From contig NZ_CP089291.1 of assembly GCF_022818495.1 (NCBI RefSeq), positions 1,847,001 to 1,911,000 of the forward strand: a stretch of DNA of 64,000 bases, in the 5' to 3' direction. A model generated the notes under the pieces. That model made no database searches and was not told the origin of the DNA. It saw only the letters and a program-made list of their open reading frames with translations. The stretch's first letter is position 1; the number at the start of each line of letters is the position of its first letter. The position numbers and the translations under genes are program-made. The stretch comes from Fodinisporobacter ferrooxydans. Its GTDB lineage: Bacteria > Bacillota > Bacilli > Tumebacillales > MYW30-H2. Positions 18,902-29,183 of this stretch are shown in pieces.

Positions 18902-18928
18902 AAAAAAGGATCTGTATTTCCTTTTTTA
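18902..18928 (+). terminator. Terminator after the zinc-ribbon gene
   Basis: AAAAAAGGA pairs with TCCTTTTTT around a short loop, ending in a T-run; it lies 10 nt past the stop. Confidence 0.75.
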
Positions 18929-19140
18929 AACGTCGATGAACAAGTGTCGGCGTTTCTTTATTGTGTGCGATGCAAAAGGAAAACGAACCAATAGTGGAAT
19001 TGGCTTTTCAATCACAGTCGTTATTTTGCTGTGCGTGAGGATTTCTCCGTTTTTCTTATCTTATTTTCAAGTTAGATTTATATTGCTTTCATGAATCCTA
19101 GGTAAGGTAAAGATGAGATTTGAAAATCTAGGTGGGCATT

Positions 19141-19266
19141 ATGAAAATTAAACCTGTACTCGTTGTCATGTCTCTAACTGCAGCTTTTGCATTGACTGCA
19201 TGCGGAACATCAAGTACCAGTTCGACATTGCCGAGCAGTTCCAAAACTACTGCAACTTCAGGGTAA
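19141..19266 (+). CDS. 41-residue lipoprotein
   Basis: MKIKPVLVVMSLTAAFALTAC is a complete lipoprotein signal peptide with lipobox LTAC (Cys21), followed by only 20 mature residues, nearly all Ser and Thr. AGGTGGG precedes the ATG. After Lgt and signal peptidase II processing this would be a very small surface peptide. Its function is unknown. Confidence 0.6.
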   Translation: MKIKPVLVVMSLTAAFALTACGTSSTSSTLPSSSKTTATSG

Positions 19267-19315
19267 AACGTTTTGTTTTGAAAAAAATAGTCCATTTTAC
19301 CTATTTTCATAAATA

Positions 19316-19335
19316 CGATACCTATGTATAGTATA
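19316..19335 (+). promoter_or_regulatory. Putative CsoR-controlled promoter of the copA1 cluster
   Basis: ATACGATACC followed by GTATAGTATA (19326-19335) lies 20 bp before the ribosome binding site of the first His-rich gene. The same GTATAGTATA occurs at 56546-56555 in front of csoR. A shared promoter with flanking ATAC/GTAT half-sites suggests both clusters answer to the same copper repressor; CsoR binding itself is inferred. Confidence 0.45.
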
Positions 19336-19356
19336 TAGAAAAGGAGGTGTTGAAAA

Positions 19357-19575
19357 ATGGGATGCTGTGGAGGCGGACATCACGGAGGAAACCATGGTCG
19401 AAGTGAGAGTGGACATGGTTATGGAACGCGTCATCAGGAGACAAATGCATATCAAACGGAACGCGTACACGGAAATCAGTCTGGTTCTGGACAAATGGCG
19501 GAACATGGGAATGGCAAGCGCAAAAGCAACATCTGGTCTCTGTTTTCCTTTGCCAAACCATCCAATCATCACTAG
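19357..19575 (+). CDS. His/Gly-rich small metal-binding protein
   Basis: 72 residues starting MGCCGGGHHGGNHG, with a vicinal Cys pair and 11 His, but no signal peptide, so it is cytoplasmic. AAGGAGGTG precedes the ATG. It is the first gene of the copA1 cluster and probably a copper or zinc buffer. The family is not recognised; the role is inferred from composition and context. Confidence 0.6.
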   Translation: MGCCGGGHHGGNHGRSESGHGYGTRHQETNAYQTERVHGNQSGSGQMAEHGNGKRKSNIWSLFSFAKPSNHH

Positions 19576-19629
19576 CGAACGTTTGAAAAACCAAATCGTT
19601 CCTTGTACAAGTAAGGGAGGTGGAACAAA

Positions 19630-19797
19630 ATGAGTTGCTGCGGTGGAAAACATGCACATGATTCCCATCACAATCATCAACACGCACATGAACACAACCA
19701 TGACTGCTGCCAAAACGAACACAAAACCGAACATGGCCGCGCGCATGACCGACAAGAGCAAACGAAAACGACTGAGAAAGCCGAGAAACCCGAATAA
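19630..19797 (+). CDS. His-rich small metal-binding protein
   Basis: 55 residues beginning MSCCGGKHAHDSHHNHQHAH, with two CC pairs and a His-x cluster, then a charged tail. GGAGGTGG lies 5 nt upstream of the ATG. It resembles the preceding protein at the N-terminus (M-x-CCGG), so the pair probably arose by duplication. It lies directly upstream of copA and may act as a metal sponge or donor. Confidence 0.6.
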   Translation: MSCCGGKHAHDSHHNHQHAHEHNHDCCQNEHKTEHGRAHDRQEQTKTTEKAEKPE

Positions 19798-19819
19798 GCG
19801 CATTCCATCTCGAAGTTCC

Positions 19820-19870
19820 GATGGGCACCAACCGGTTGGCCGCGCGTTTGCCGACCGGTTGGTGCCCATC
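19820..19870 (+). promoter_or_regulatory. 17-bp perfect hairpin in the copA1 leader
   Basis: GATGGGCACCAACCGGT (19820-19836) and its exact complement (19854-19870) flank a 17-nt loop, just 21 nt before the copA ATG. No T-run follows, so it is not a canonical terminator. It may limit read-through or control copA translation relative to the small His-rich genes. Confidence 0.55.
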
Positions 19871-19890
19871 ATCCAATTGGGGGTGAAACG

Positions 19891-22284
19891 ATGGCAAATG
19901 TTGCGGAAATCACATTGCCTGTGGAAGGAATGACTTGTGCTTCGTGCGCGTCCCGGATCGAAAAGAACGTGGCAAAACTTCCGGGCGTAAAAGAAGTGAA
20001 TGTAAACCTGGCTTCCGAACGGGCAAGGGTTGTGCTCGATCCGCAGACTTCCTGGAAAGACGTCGTGGAACGGATCGAGAAAACCGGTTACAGCGTCCCG
20101 GGTCGGGAGGCTGAATGTAACGTGATTGGCATGACTTGCGCTACCTGTGCCGCCAGAATTGAAAAGGCCGTCGGAAAACTGGATGCCGTCAAATCAGTAC
20201 ATGTGAATCTTGCATCCGAAAAAGCTCGCATTTCCTTTATTCCGGGCATTATCCAAGAATCGGATCTCATCAAGGCGATCGAAAATGCCGGGTATGGCGC
20301 AAAGCTGGCCTCCCCGTCGGCGGCGGAGGAAGAAAAATTGCGGAAACAAAGGGAGTATAAACGGGATATACGAATTTTGTGGTTTTCCATTATTCTGAAC
20401 TTGCCGCTTGTGATTCAATTGCTTTACCAAATGGCAGGCGGTGCATTGATACTTCCTGTCTGGGCGAGTTTTCTCCTCGCCACGCCCATTCAGTTGTATG
20501 TGGGCGGGCGGTTTTATAAAGGCGCATATCATGCGGTTCGCGGCGGATCAGCAAATATGGACGTATTGGTGGCGTTGGGAACGTCTGTCGCTTTCCTCTA
20601 CAGCGTCTATTTATGGTTGACGGGAAGCGTGGATACGTATTTTGATACATCTGCAACGATCGTAACGCTGATTTTCATGGGAAAGCTGTTGGAAACCCGA
20701 GCCAAGGCAAAATCCAGTTCTGCCATTGAAGCACTGGTCAAGCTTAGAGCGAAAGTGGCGCACGTGCTGCGGGATGGGGTGGAAACGGATCTTCCGGTCG
20801 AAGATTTGCTGGTGGGGGATATAGTCCGGGTACGCCCCGGCGAAAAAGTTCCCACCGATGGTGTCATCATCGAAGGCAGCACAGCCGTGGATGAATCGTT
20901 CCTGACAGGTGAGTCGATGCCAGTAACGAAAGAATCGGGGGATCCGGTAGTTGGAGCGTCGGTGAACCAGACAAGAGCATTTGCGATGGAAGTGACCAAA
21001 GTCGGATCCGAAACGGCGCTTGCCCAAATTATCCGTCTGGTCGACCAGGCGCAAGGATCGAAAGCGCCTGTGCAGCGCCTTGCCGATCAGATTTCCGGAA
21101 TCTTCGTACCGATTGTGCTTTTGATCGCATTGGTGACTTTCATTGCATGGGGGATCTTCGGAGGCTGGTCGACGGCAATCATTGCAGCCGTAGCGGTGCT
21201 CGTCATCGCTTGTCCCTGCGCGCTTGGTCTTGCGACACCGACAGCGATCATGGTCGGCACAGGTTTAGGAGCAGAGTCAGGGATTTTGATCAAAGGCGGT
21301 GAACACCTTGAGCGTGCACATAAGGTACATGCGGTCATCTTTGACAAAACGGGTACGATTACAGCCGGAAAACCACAAGTGACTGATGTCTGGACGGTCG
21401 ATGGCGTATCGGAACAAGTGTTGTTGAAGCTGGCGGCGGCGCTCGAAGAACAAAGTGAGCACCCGCTAGGTGCTGCGGTTGTCAAGCAAGTGAAAGAGCA
21501 AGGGATGGTATATGAGACGGCCACTGATATACAGGCGCTTCCGGGCAAAGGGATCGAAGGATTGGCGGGAGGTCGGATGATCCGTATTGGGAATCGCCGC
21601 TGGCTGTCCGAGACAGGCATTCAAACGTTCCCGGACGAGGTTCTGTCCGAATTTGAAAGCGCCGGGAAGACGGCTGTGATGGTCGCTTCCGATCGACAAT
21701 TGCTTGGCATAATCGCGATCGCTGACAGGGTTAAAGCGGATTCCCAAAACACGGTCAGACAACTGAAAGAAATGGGAATCGAAGTGTGGATGATCACTGG
21801 CGACAACGAACGAACGGCAAAAGCGGTTGCCCGCCAAGTCGGGATTGACAATGTGATCGCAGGCGTGCTTCCCGGCAATAAGGCGGAAAAAGTCGAAGAA
21901 CTCAGAAAGCAGGGCAAAACGGTAGCAATGGTCGGCGATGGCATCAACGACGCGCCGGCGCTTGCAGCGGCTGATGTCGGCATTGCCATGGGAACAGGTG
22001 CAGACGTGGCGCTGGAAGCGGCAGATATTGCCTTGATGCACGGTCATACACAAGGAGTAGTCGACGCAATCCGCCTGTCCAAAGCGACGATGCGGAAAAT
22101 CCGACAAAATCTTTTCTGGGCGTTTATTTACAACGTTCTCGGGGTTCCGCTTGCAGCCGCGGCCATTTTGAATCCAATTATTGCAGGTGCGGCTATGGCA
22201 CTAAGTTCGGTTAGCGTAGTTTCCAATACGCTTCTGTTAAAACGTATACGGCTTGGCGGGAAAACTGGGGCAGCCAACCTTTAG
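19891..22284 (+). CDS. copA: Copper-exporting P1B-type ATPase
   Basis: 797 residues. Two N-terminal metal-binding domains carry GMTCASC (Cys16/19) and GMTCATC (Cys83/86). Eight membrane spans follow, with the Cu-binding CPC at 441-443, the TGES dephosphorylation loop, the phosphorylated Asp485 in DKTGT, the HP motif in SEHPLG, and the GDGINDAP hinge. It pumps Cu(I) out of the cytoplasm. GGGGGTGA precedes the ATG. It ends the small His-rich protein cluster. A second CopA is encoded at 57247; the coding GC here is higher than in neighbouring genes, so this copy may be acquired. Confidence 0.95.
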   Translation: MANVAEITLPVEGMTCASCASRIEKNVAKLPGVKEVNVNLASERARVVLDPQTSWKDVVERIEKTGYSVPGREAECNVIGMTCATCAARIEKAVGKLDAVKSVHVNLASEKARISFIPGIIQESDLIKAIENAGYGAKLASPSAAEEEKLRKQREYKRDIRILWFSIILNLPLVIQLLYQMAGGALILPVWASFLLATPIQLYVGGRFYKGAYHAVRGGSANMDVLVALGTSVAFLYSVYLWLTGSVDTYFDTSATIVTLIFMGKLLETRAKAKSSSAIEALVKLRAKVAHVLRDGVETDLPVEDLLVGDIVRVRPGEKVPTDGVIIEGSTAVDESFLTGESMPVTKESGDPVVGASVNQTRAFAMEVTKVGSETALAQIIRLVDQAQGSKAPVQRLADQISGIFVPIVLLIALVTFIAWGIFGGWSTAIIAAVAVLVIACPCALGLATPTAIMVGTGLGAESGILIKGGEHLERAHKVHAVIFDKTGTITAGKPQVTDVWTVDGVSEQVLLKLAAALEEQSEHPLGAAVVKQVKEQGMVYETATDIQALPGKGIEGLAGGRMIRIGNRRWLSETGIQTFPDEVLSEFESAGKTAVMVASDRQLLGIIAIADRVKADSQNTVRQLKEMGIEVWMITGDNERTAKAVARQVGIDNVIAGVLPGNKAEKVEELRKQGKTVAMVGDGINDAPALAAADVGIAMGTGADVALEAADIALMHGHTQGVVDAIRLSKATMRKIRQNLFWAFIYNVLGVPLAAAAILNPIIAGAAMALSSVSVVSNTLLLKRIRLGGKTGAANL

Positions 22285-22349
22285 GAACCACGTGGGAGAT
22301 TGTCTGTTTAAAATGTAATTTTGAAAGTATGAACGTTTAAAGACGGCAC

Positions 22350-22393
22350 AAAAAAGTCGGTTATCCTTGAATTTTGGAGAACTGACTTTTTTT
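22350..22393 (+). terminator. Terminator of the copA1 cluster
   Basis: AAAAAGTC-G-GTT pairs with AAC-T-GACTTTTT and continues into a T-run; about 65 nt after the copA stop. Confidence 0.75.
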
Positions 22394-22652
22394 AATGATT
22401 GAATGAACTTGGCAACTTAGAGTACTTGGATCTACAAGGAATTACTTGGGGAAAAGTGCATAAGAATTCTAGAGCCTGATATCACATTAAAACCATGCGT
22501 TTTTTGAGGAAATCATTTATGTAAATACATGCATAATTTCACTACTCAAGGAAATCTTAAAACTGTTATTCCTGAAAAATTATGGAATGACCTAGAGCAA
22601 AAATTAATTCATTCATATAGGCTTATACCTTCAAAAATGTCAAGAAGGTTAT
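22394..22652. other. Gap before the gerA operon
   Basis: AT-rich and without a supported gene; expected to hold the germination operon promoter. CATAATTT near 22530 could be a forespore sigma-G type -10, but I would not assert it. Confidence 0.25.
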
Positions 22653-22697
22653 TTGGGGAGGTGGTCGATCATAATAGTTCAATCATTGGGTTGGGAC

Positions 22698-24155
22698 ATG
22701 GATTACATTCAAGACCAAATCAAGCGGATTAAAGTATGCTTGGGAAACCCTCCGGATTTGGAAGTCAGGGAAATTGTTCTATACGTAGGACAGGAGCAAA
22801 CGAGAAAAGGGAGCGTTCTATATTGTTCAAGTCTTGTTAATGAGGAACGGATCGCGAATGAAGTGATTCGGCCCTTAACTCAATTAGCATCATTCTGGTA
22901 TGATGCTTCCCAACCGTTTCCTGGGTTTCAGAATATTATAACGTCTGCACAGGTTGAAGAAACAAATAATTTCGTTGAACAAATAGTTTCTTCCATTCTT
23001 CAAGGGTATGTTTTGTTGTATATTGAGCAAACCGCAAGCTGGCGCATTCAGTTAAAAAAAGGAGAAAAAAGATCCATAACAGAACCAGAAAATGAAAAAG
23101 CGGTACGAGGACCAAAAGACTGTTTTACTGAGAATTTGTCTACAAATATGACCCTAGTTCGTCAGCGGCTGCAATACCAAAATTTACGTATTGAAGAACC
23201 TCAATTGGGCACCAAATTACCCACCAAAGTCGTTATGTTTTATGTGAAAGATTCGGTGAAAGAAGGTGTGTTGAAGGAGGTTCGTCAAAGACTGCAGGGG
23301 ATCCATATTGAAGCCCTGATTGATGCCTCTTATATTGAGGAAATCATTAGTGATTTTCGATGGTCTCCTTTTCCGACCATTGAATATACCGAACGTCCTG
23401 ACAAGATGGCCGCAAGCATTATAGAAGGGCGAATCGCAATCATGGTAGATGGTTCTCCCACCTGTCTATTGGCACCTACTATATTTGCCCATTTTTTAAT
23501 GGCGACTGAAGATCAATATATACTGCCTTATGCAGCTACCGCTATTCGTTGGCTCCGCTTTCTCGCTCTATTTCTTGCGTTTTCCTTACCGTCAATTTTT
23601 ATTGCATTGACGACAATTCACCATGGGATGATTCCACCGTTTTTAGGAGTAACATTGGCTAAAGCAAGAACGGGTATGCCCTTTCCGATTGCGCTGGAAA
23701 TTTTGTTGATGGAAAGTTTAATGGAAATCGTTAGAGAGGCGGGATTGCGAATGCCAGGACCTCTCGGCCAGTCTGTAACGATTGTCGGTACGTTGGTCAT
23801 TGGCGAAGCTGCTGTATCTGCCGGGTTGATTTCGGCTCCTGTGGTGGTTGTTGTTGCCCTGACAACGTTGGCTTCTTTTGCTATTCCTGCCTATTATATG
23901 GGATTATCGATACGTCTGATGCGGTTCCCCATGATGGCATTTTCCACCGTACTCGGTTTGGTAGGAGTAACTTGGTATTTAATGGTTATTTTGATCCATT
24001 TGGTAGGTATCCGCTCGTTTGGGATCCCCTATTTAACTCCATTGGGACCGTGGCAGGGAAAGAATGTGAAGGACACCATTTTACGATTTCCCCGCTGGCG
24101 AATGGATGGCGCTTCTTCCTATGGCCGTAAAAAGTTAAAGAAAAGGGAAGGATGA
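22698..24155 (+). CDS. gerAA: Spore germination receptor subunit A (GerAA family)
   Basis: About 485 residues. An N-terminal cytosolic domain contains GNPPDLEVREI and EGRIAIMVDGSP, followed by a C-terminal block of four to five spans and a basic tail. GerA-family receptors sit in the inner spore membrane and sense germinants. The ATG at 22698 fits the family's N-terminus, yet the strong GGGGAGGTGG at 22655 is 34 nt away and the codons at proper spacing are ATC/ATA, so the start is uncertain. The gerAB start follows 4 nt after the stop. Confidence 0.88.
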   Translation: MDYIQDQIKRIKVCLGNPPDLEVREIVLYVGQEQTRKGSVLYCSSLVNEERIANEVIRPLTQLASFWYDASQPFPGFQNIITSAQVEETNNFVEQIVSSILQGYVLLYIEQTASWRIQLKKGEKRSITEPENEKAVRGPKDCFTENLSTNMTLVRQRLQYQNLRIEEPQLGTKLPTKVVMFYVKDSVKEGVLKEVRQRLQGIHIEALIDASYIEEIISDFRWSPFPTIEYTERPDKMAASIIEGRIAIMVDGSPTCLLAPTIFAHFLMATEDQYILPYAATAIRWLRFLALFLAFSLPSIFIALTTIHHGMIPPFLGVTLAKARTGMPFPIALEILLMESLMEIVREAGLRMPGPLGQSVTIVGTLVIGEAAVSAGLISAPVVVVVALTTLASFAIPAYYMGLSIRLMRFPMMAFSTVLGLVGVTWYLMVILIHLVGIRSFGIPYLTPLGPWQGKNVKDTILRFPRWRMDGASSYGRKKLKKREG

Positions 24156-24159
24156 CAGA

Positions 24160-25260
24160 ATGCGAACCTTTGACCAAATCTCTCCGGCTCAATTAACTTC
24201 TCTGTTAATGATGACCATTTTCCCAACAATCATTTTGATGGTTCCCAGTGATCTTCTACGGGTAAATGGCAAGGATGCCGGATGGGTAGTCATTATAGCA
24301 ACACTCTGGGGAGTGGGCATTGGTTGGTTCTCCATTGCCGTCTATAAAAAGTTCCCCTCACAACGGATCACTCAAATTTTTGTTACAGTATTCGGGCGGT
24401 GGATTGGTGAACTGTTTTGTTTGGTTTATCTAGGCGCATTGATGGTAATCCTAGTTGCAGTTTTTAGGGAATTTGGAGAAATGGCGGAATGGGCGTTCGC
24501 TTTCGGGGATATTCCTATTGAGCTTCTCATGGTGATGGGAGGGATTCTTTCGTTTTACCTTAGTGCTTCTGGATTGGAAGTCATTGCCCGGACAAGTCAA
24601 ATCTTACTTCCGGGATCCATCGGTATCATCGCTATCATTCTGATTTCAGCCACACCCTGGATGAACTGGAGTTTTCTTTGGCCTCCTTTCCCCGAAATTA
24701 GAAAAGAAATTTTAATCTCGGCCATTACTCCTTCTGCGTTTTTTACGGAAGGATTAATAATAGGGATTTTTTTGCCTCATATTCAGTTACAGGATCGAAT
24801 TTTTCGTGCGATAATACTTGGCATGCTCTTCAATGGAATCATCTTATTTCTTATTACGGTAGGTCTTCTTGCCTTTTTTGGGGGAAGTCGAGGAGGCAAC
24901 ATTATTTTTCCGCTTCTGCATCTTAGTAAAGAGATCCGGTACAGCACTTATCTTAGTCATTTACAAGTTCTTATGGTACCCTTCTTGGTCTCCGTAATTA
25001 CCATCAAGTTGTCTGTTTTTTTGCATGCGGCTTCCCTGGGGTGTCAGGATATGTTTCGGCTCAAGGGTTATCGCTTTATCGCACTTGGTTTAACAGTGTT
25101 CAGTATAGTTGTTGCTTCTGTATTATTCGATAATCCTATCGATTTAAGAAAGTTTATTATTCGTTATTTCGGTCATTTAGCCGCTCCCATATTATTGATC
25201 CTTACGTTGTGTGCATATTTTTTTGCCATGCAGTTTTATAAAAGGAGGGCAAAGACCTGA
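24160..25260 (+). CDS. gerAB: Spore germination permease-like subunit B (GerAB family)
   Basis: 366 residues, ten predicted spans, resembling amino-acid permeases of the APC superfamily that serve as the germinant-binding subunit. It starts with MRTFDQISPAQL, typical of GerAB. GGAAGG precedes the ATG, which lies 4 nt after gerAA. Full length for the family. Confidence 0.9.
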   Translation: MRTFDQISPAQLTSLLMMTIFPTIILMVPSDLLRVNGKDAGWVVIIATLWGVGIGWFSIAVYKKFPSQRITQIFVTVFGRWIGELFCLVYLGALMVILVAVFREFGEMAEWAFAFGDIPIELLMVMGGILSFYLSASGLEVIARTSQILLPGSIGIIAIILISATPWMNWSFLWPPFPEIRKEILISAITPSAFFTEGLIIGIFLPHIQLQDRIFRAIILGMLFNGIILFLITVGLLAFFGGSRGGNIIFPLLHLSKEIRYSTYLSHLQVLMVPFLVSVITIKLSVFLHAASLGCQDMFRLKGYRFIALGLTVFSIVVASVLFDNPIDLRKFIIRYFGHLAAPILLILTLCAYFFAMQFYKRRAKT

Positions 25261-25267
25261 TCTCAGC

Positions 25268-26452
25268 ATGAATAAATCTGGATATTATTTCGTAAAGTTG
25301 TCAGTATTTCTATTTTTTGTATCGATTTGTCTTTCTGGATGTTGGCATATTATTCAACCTGAAGATCTTGCGACTATTTCACTTTTAGGGTTCGACAAAC
25401 AAAAGGACAATTATGTGATTACCGCTCAAATACTCAATCCAGGCGGTATTCCATCAGGAGCCGCAAAAGGAAGCACCGCAGAGAAACCGGTCCGTATCTT
25501 GGTCGCCCGCGGAAAAACCATACCAGAAGCTCTTCACCAAGCCAATCGTTATAATCCCGGACACTATTTCGTGGGACATCTTGGCGCTATTGTGATCGGT
25601 GAAGATATTGTCCGCGGCGGAATGGAGAATTTGATTGATGCGCTGACTCGCAGTACAGAATTTATGGAAACGGCAGATATTTATATTGCACGTGGTCTGA
25701 CAGCGGAACAATTGCTAAAAAAAACAGCCAATCTAACCCCTTATCCTGCCGAAGCACTGCGAAAGACGGCAGTCTACAGTTCATTGCATACTTGGATCAG
25801 ACCCATCCGATTGAATCAGGTGCTGCAAACCATTTCCTTTAATTCCGGAACGCTTGTGATACCTGGAATACAGACAGGAGATTCAGAAAATCCATCTTCC
25901 CAGAAAGGGGATGCTTTTCGCTTAAAGGGAATGGCTGTTCTATCTGATTGGAAGTTAAAAGGCTGGATGGATGGAAAAGCCGCATTGGGATATATGTGGA
26001 TCATGGAACAAATCCGGCATCATGGGTTCAGTGTTTCTTACCATGGAGGAATGATCGGTGTGGAGTCACTGCCAAACCGTACTCAAATTAAAGTCCATGT
26101 CCAAGGCAAACAGATAAAAGAAATCGTGATTCAAATAAAAGACATCTTTCGCATCAGTGAATTAAAGAATCTTAAACTTGATCCGCGTCAGGGATATGAG
26201 GAAACGAAAGTAGAAATGACAGAAACCGTGAACAAGGAAGTTAAAAAAATGGCCAAAGCCTCTGTTAGCAAGGCTCAATTATTTAAAGCTGATGTGTTTA
26301 CATTGGGGGAACGAGTAAGAATGGAATATCCAACGTTATGGAAGCAGTTATCCGGCAAATGGGATGAAAAAGTTTTCCCCGATATTCCAATTCGGGTTGA
26401 GGTTGATACAACCATACGAGACACAGGCGAAACGTATCAAACTTTGCAGTAA
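25268..26452 (+). CDS. gerAC: Spore germination lipoprotein subunit C (GerAC family)
   Basis: 394 residues with a signal peptide ending in lipobox LSGC, then the Ger(x)C domain (ISLLGFDKQ near the start; EYPTLWKQLSGKWDE near the end). It completes the A-B-C receptor. The AAGGAGGG lies 21 nt from this ATG, wider than usual; the only upstream in-frame ATG (25211) would add a tail overlapping gerAB, so 25268 is preferred because it makes a proper signal peptide. Lgt from 15.3 kb would lipidate it. Confidence 0.88.
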   Translation: MNKSGYYFVKLSVFLFFVSICLSGCWHIIQPEDLATISLLGFDKQKDNYVITAQILNPGGIPSGAAKGSTAEKPVRILVARGKTIPEALHQANRYNPGHYFVGHLGAIVIGEDIVRGGMENLIDALTRSTEFMETADIYIARGLTAEQLLKKTANLTPYPAEALRKTAVYSSLHTWIRPIRLNQVLQTISFNSGTLVIPGIQTGDSENPSSQKGDAFRLKGMAVLSDWKLKGWMDGKAALGYMWIMEQIRHHGFSVSYHGGMIGVESLPNRTQIKVHVQGKQIKEIVIQIKDIFRISELKNLKLDPRQGYEETKVEMTETVNKEVKKMAKASVSKAQLFKADVFTLGERVRMEYPTLWKQLSGKWDEKVFPDIPIRVEVDTTIRDTGETYQTLQ

Positions 26453-26825
26453 AAAAGATATCTCGATAAACGTTCCTTTCGGAAGTCCTATGAATTCTAC
26501 GACGGTAGCAATTACAAGATCGATGAGACATTCGACCTTGGACTTTAGCAGAATCCAAGCAATTTATAGTCTTAAATAACTATATAAATAGTCAATATGA
26601 TTCATTTCTAAAATAAGAATTTTTATTAAAATTGAATCAATGGATCAAAGAAAAATTGTGAATCAATCATGTAACAAAATAATGAATAATATTCGAACGG
26701 CTTGTTAGGTCATATTACCAGCCAGCTGTCCTATTTGAACTCAAACAGCTCGTTTAGTCAAGGAACAAGCGGGCCGTTTGAGTGTTAAATTATAGAACAT
26801 GTTTCAATGATTCTTTATCATTAGG
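26453..26825. other. Gap with convergent terminator-like hairpin
   Basis: No gene seen. At about 26739-26783 ACTCAAAC pairs with GTTTGAGT, with a second pairing block inside; it sits between the gerA operon and the convergent carbonic anhydrase gene. Confidence 0.5.
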
Positions 26826-27614
26826 CTATTTCCATACTCCTTTGGAAAACATTTCGCGAGCTGTATTCACTTTATCTGCCACACGATGATGTGGGAATCG
26901 TAATACATCCGATTCCACTTCATAAACATATCCATGTATGGGGATATCCTTCCGGATCAATGGGTGATTTCGTAGCATTTCTACTTGTGCTAAGCACGCA
27001 TTATCCGCATCATCGAACATTCGAATCCATTTAACAAAGAACGAATGAATATCTCCCTTTAATTCAAGTTCGTGCATCGATGGATCCAATAGTATTGAGT
27101 CAAGATCAATCTTTGATCCCAGATGAAATTCTAAATTCTTCAGAATGATATCGGCACCACTATGGAAAAAATGGCTCATCATTCCACATTCTGTATGAGT
27201 TACTACGATTATTTCATGTGAACCGAAAAAGTTACAGGATAAAGCGGCAGATCGAATTACATCATCTGTCACGACACCACCTGCATTTCGATAAATGTGA
27301 GCATCACCAGTTTGTAATCCTAAAGTCTGTTCAATCGGAACACGTTCGTCCATACATGTAAGTACGAATAAACGGCGATTGTTAGGTAATTCTTTTTGCC
27401 TTCGCAGGGCCCATTCTTCTCGTTGTAACACCGTTTTATTTACTTCTTGATATGTGTAGATAGAGTTCAAATCTTTTTCATTTTTTGGTCTTTCAAGATT
27501 TAACATGTCTTGATAATCGTTTGATTTTTCATATTGATTTGGATATACAGGCAGATGAATATGATTTAAATACACCAGATAGGGATATTCCCAATACGGG
27601 TACAATGTTTTCAC
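26826..27614 (-). CDS. Beta-class carbonic anhydrase
   Basis: 262 residues. Zinc ligands are visible as C87 in LTCMDERVP, H140 and C143 in VVTHTECGM; the CMDER Asp-Arg dyad is present. The enzyme interconverts CO2 and bicarbonate in the cytoplasm. The N-terminal 50 residues are unusual, Tyr/Pro-rich and unlike the family; since the GTG start at 27614 has only a poor ribosome binding site, translation may begin further in, for instance near MLNLERP (27503). No partner transporter is adjacent. Confidence 0.85.
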   Translation of the reverse strand: MKTLYPYWEYPYLVYLNHIHLPVYPNQYEKSNDYQDMLNLERPKNEKDLNSIYTYQEVNKTVLQREEWALRRQKELPNNRRLFVLTCMDERVPIEQTLGLQTGDAHIYRNAGGVVTDDVIRSAALSCNFFGSHEIIVVTHTECGMMSHFFHSGADIILKNLEFHLGSKIDLDSILLDPSMHELELKGDIHSFFVKWIRMFDDADNACLAQVEMLRNHPLIRKDIPIHGYVYEVESDVLRFPHHRVADKVNTAREMFSKGVWK

Positions 27615-27883
27615 CTTCTTGAAAACCTTGATTTAGAATTAAGTTGCCCACTGTTGCTTCTAGGCTATGAATGTATCTTCAATTTTGCTACTGAAAACCA
27701 AAATCATATTTCTTAGCGTATAGGGAGAAAGAATACGAATTGCATTATTAGTTTTTTCTCTTAATTTTGAAGGTATGTCCAAATAAACGGGGGTAATTCG
27801 ATATTCTGGTTTTTTTTCTCGTTGGCAGTCAACCATGGGGATAACCACTCTCGTACAGAGTAGCTAATTCTTCCCGATACGTA

Positions 27884-28915
27884 TCAGGTAGAAACATAAA
27901 ATGGGGCAGATTCCCAATAGTCTCGTACTAATCCCACCAATTGTGGATCAAATTGTGTGGCGCTTCTTTCTATTATATACTTCTTTATGTCCTGTAACGA
28001 CCAACTTTTTTTATAGGGTCGTTCGCTTTGCAAAGCATCAATAACATCTGCAAGTGCCGTAATACGGGCTGCGATTGGTATATTTTCACCTGCCAACCCA
28101 TCCGGGTATCCTTTGCCGTTCCACCACTCATGATGGCTTCTGGCTGCCTCGGAAGCAAGTTTAAACATTTTTGTTCGATATGAAAAGAGCGGGGAAATCT
28201 GTTTATAGACCCAGTCAATGAGTTCACTACCGGTTGGGGCATGTTCTCGCATATGAGCATGTTCGCCTGGAGTAAGTTTGTCAGGCTTAAATAAAATCTG
28301 TTTTGCAACCTGAATTTTACCTATATCATGCAGAGTACTTGCCAATGCCAGATCTTCGATTTGTTCCGCCTCGATCAAATTGGCTTTTGCCGCCAATTGA
28401 GCAATCCATCTGGAGTTTTGATACACGTTTTCAATATGTTTTTCAATGACGGGATCTCCCCATTCTGCAATTTTGGTCATAAGCATGACTAATCTAGATT
28501 CCAACGTTTTGGAGGCATCAATGTTTAAGGAAAATAGTACGTCCAGCGATTCGATGGGGGTACTTGTTGCAATATAAATGGATCTCCCAGTTGTTTGATT
28601 CCTGTAACTGAAAATACTTAAACAAATCGGAACGGGAGTTTTCGTACGCTTGTTAAAGTCAATCACCACACTTTGCCATGGTATAAAATTTTCTATAGAT
28701 TCCAATAATCCACAATATATAGACGGATTTGTATATTCGGTCTTAAGCAATCGAGTATTTTGACCAATAATGTTTTCTCTCGAAATCCCTATGAGTTCTT
28801 CCCAAGCATGGTTTACTTCGAGAACATCTCTGTTTTCATCCGCAATTAGAACTGCCGTTTTGGACTGTAAAAGTGGTTCTATTAAAAGTTCTAAACTCTC
28901 TTGCAATATGCTCAT
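27884..28915 (-). CDS. PAS/HD-GYP domain protein, putative c-di-GMP phosphodiesterase
   Basis: 343 residues: PAS domain (about 5-125), short linker, then HD-GYP domain with HDIGK, the HHEWWNGKGYPDGL block, ITALADVIDAL and a late helical cap. In this family the HD and GYP residues bind two or three metals and hydrolyse cyclic di-GMP. The PAS domain suggests redox or small-ligand sensing. The gene stands alone. The region 28940-29183 upstream is without a supported gene. Confidence 0.88.
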   Translation of the reverse strand: MSILQESLELLIEPLLQSKTAVLIADENRDVLEVNHAWEELIGISRENIIGQNTRLLKTEYTNPSIYCGLLESIENFIPWQSVVIDFNKRTKTPVPICLSIFSYRNQTTGRSIYIATSTPIESLDVLFSLNIDASKTLESRLVMLMTKIAEWGDPVIEKHIENVYQNSRWIAQLAAKANLIEAEQIEDLALASTLHDIGKIQVAKQILFKPDKLTPGEHAHMREHAPTGSELIDWVYKQISPLFSYRTKMFKLASEAARSHHEWWNGKGYPDGLAGENIPIAARITALADVIDALQSERPYKKSWSLQDIKKYIIERSATQFDPQLVGLVRDYWESAPFYVST

Positions 28916-29183
28916 TAGAGTTCCTCATTTCGACATAGATGATCTGTACTCGAATTTTAAAAGTTAAAAATAGTTTTGCCGTACAAAAACAGTACCCAAA
29001 CTATCAATTGCGAAACTTTCCGCAAGTGATCCCAAGTACCCACATGAAGGTCATGCTACATTACGTTCATTATCTTATTACTTTCAACTTTATTTTAGAT
29101 GATTTTCCATTCTTTGTGAAGAAATTTTCACGTTGTTCATCACATAATTATCGCGAGGTCGTTTAAAGAATGGACAATTACGA

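Noticed and set aside
22529-22732. 67-codon frame before gerAA
   Set aside because: No start signal, overlaps the gerAA start, composition unlike coding DNA.
26460-26577. Small coding remnant after gerAC
   Set aside because: Open for about 40 codons but overlaps no start signal and no family is suggested.
27660-27848. 62-codon minus-strand frame upstream of carbonic anhydrase
   Set aside because: No ribosome binding site and unremarkable composition; could be a remnant but I cannot support it.
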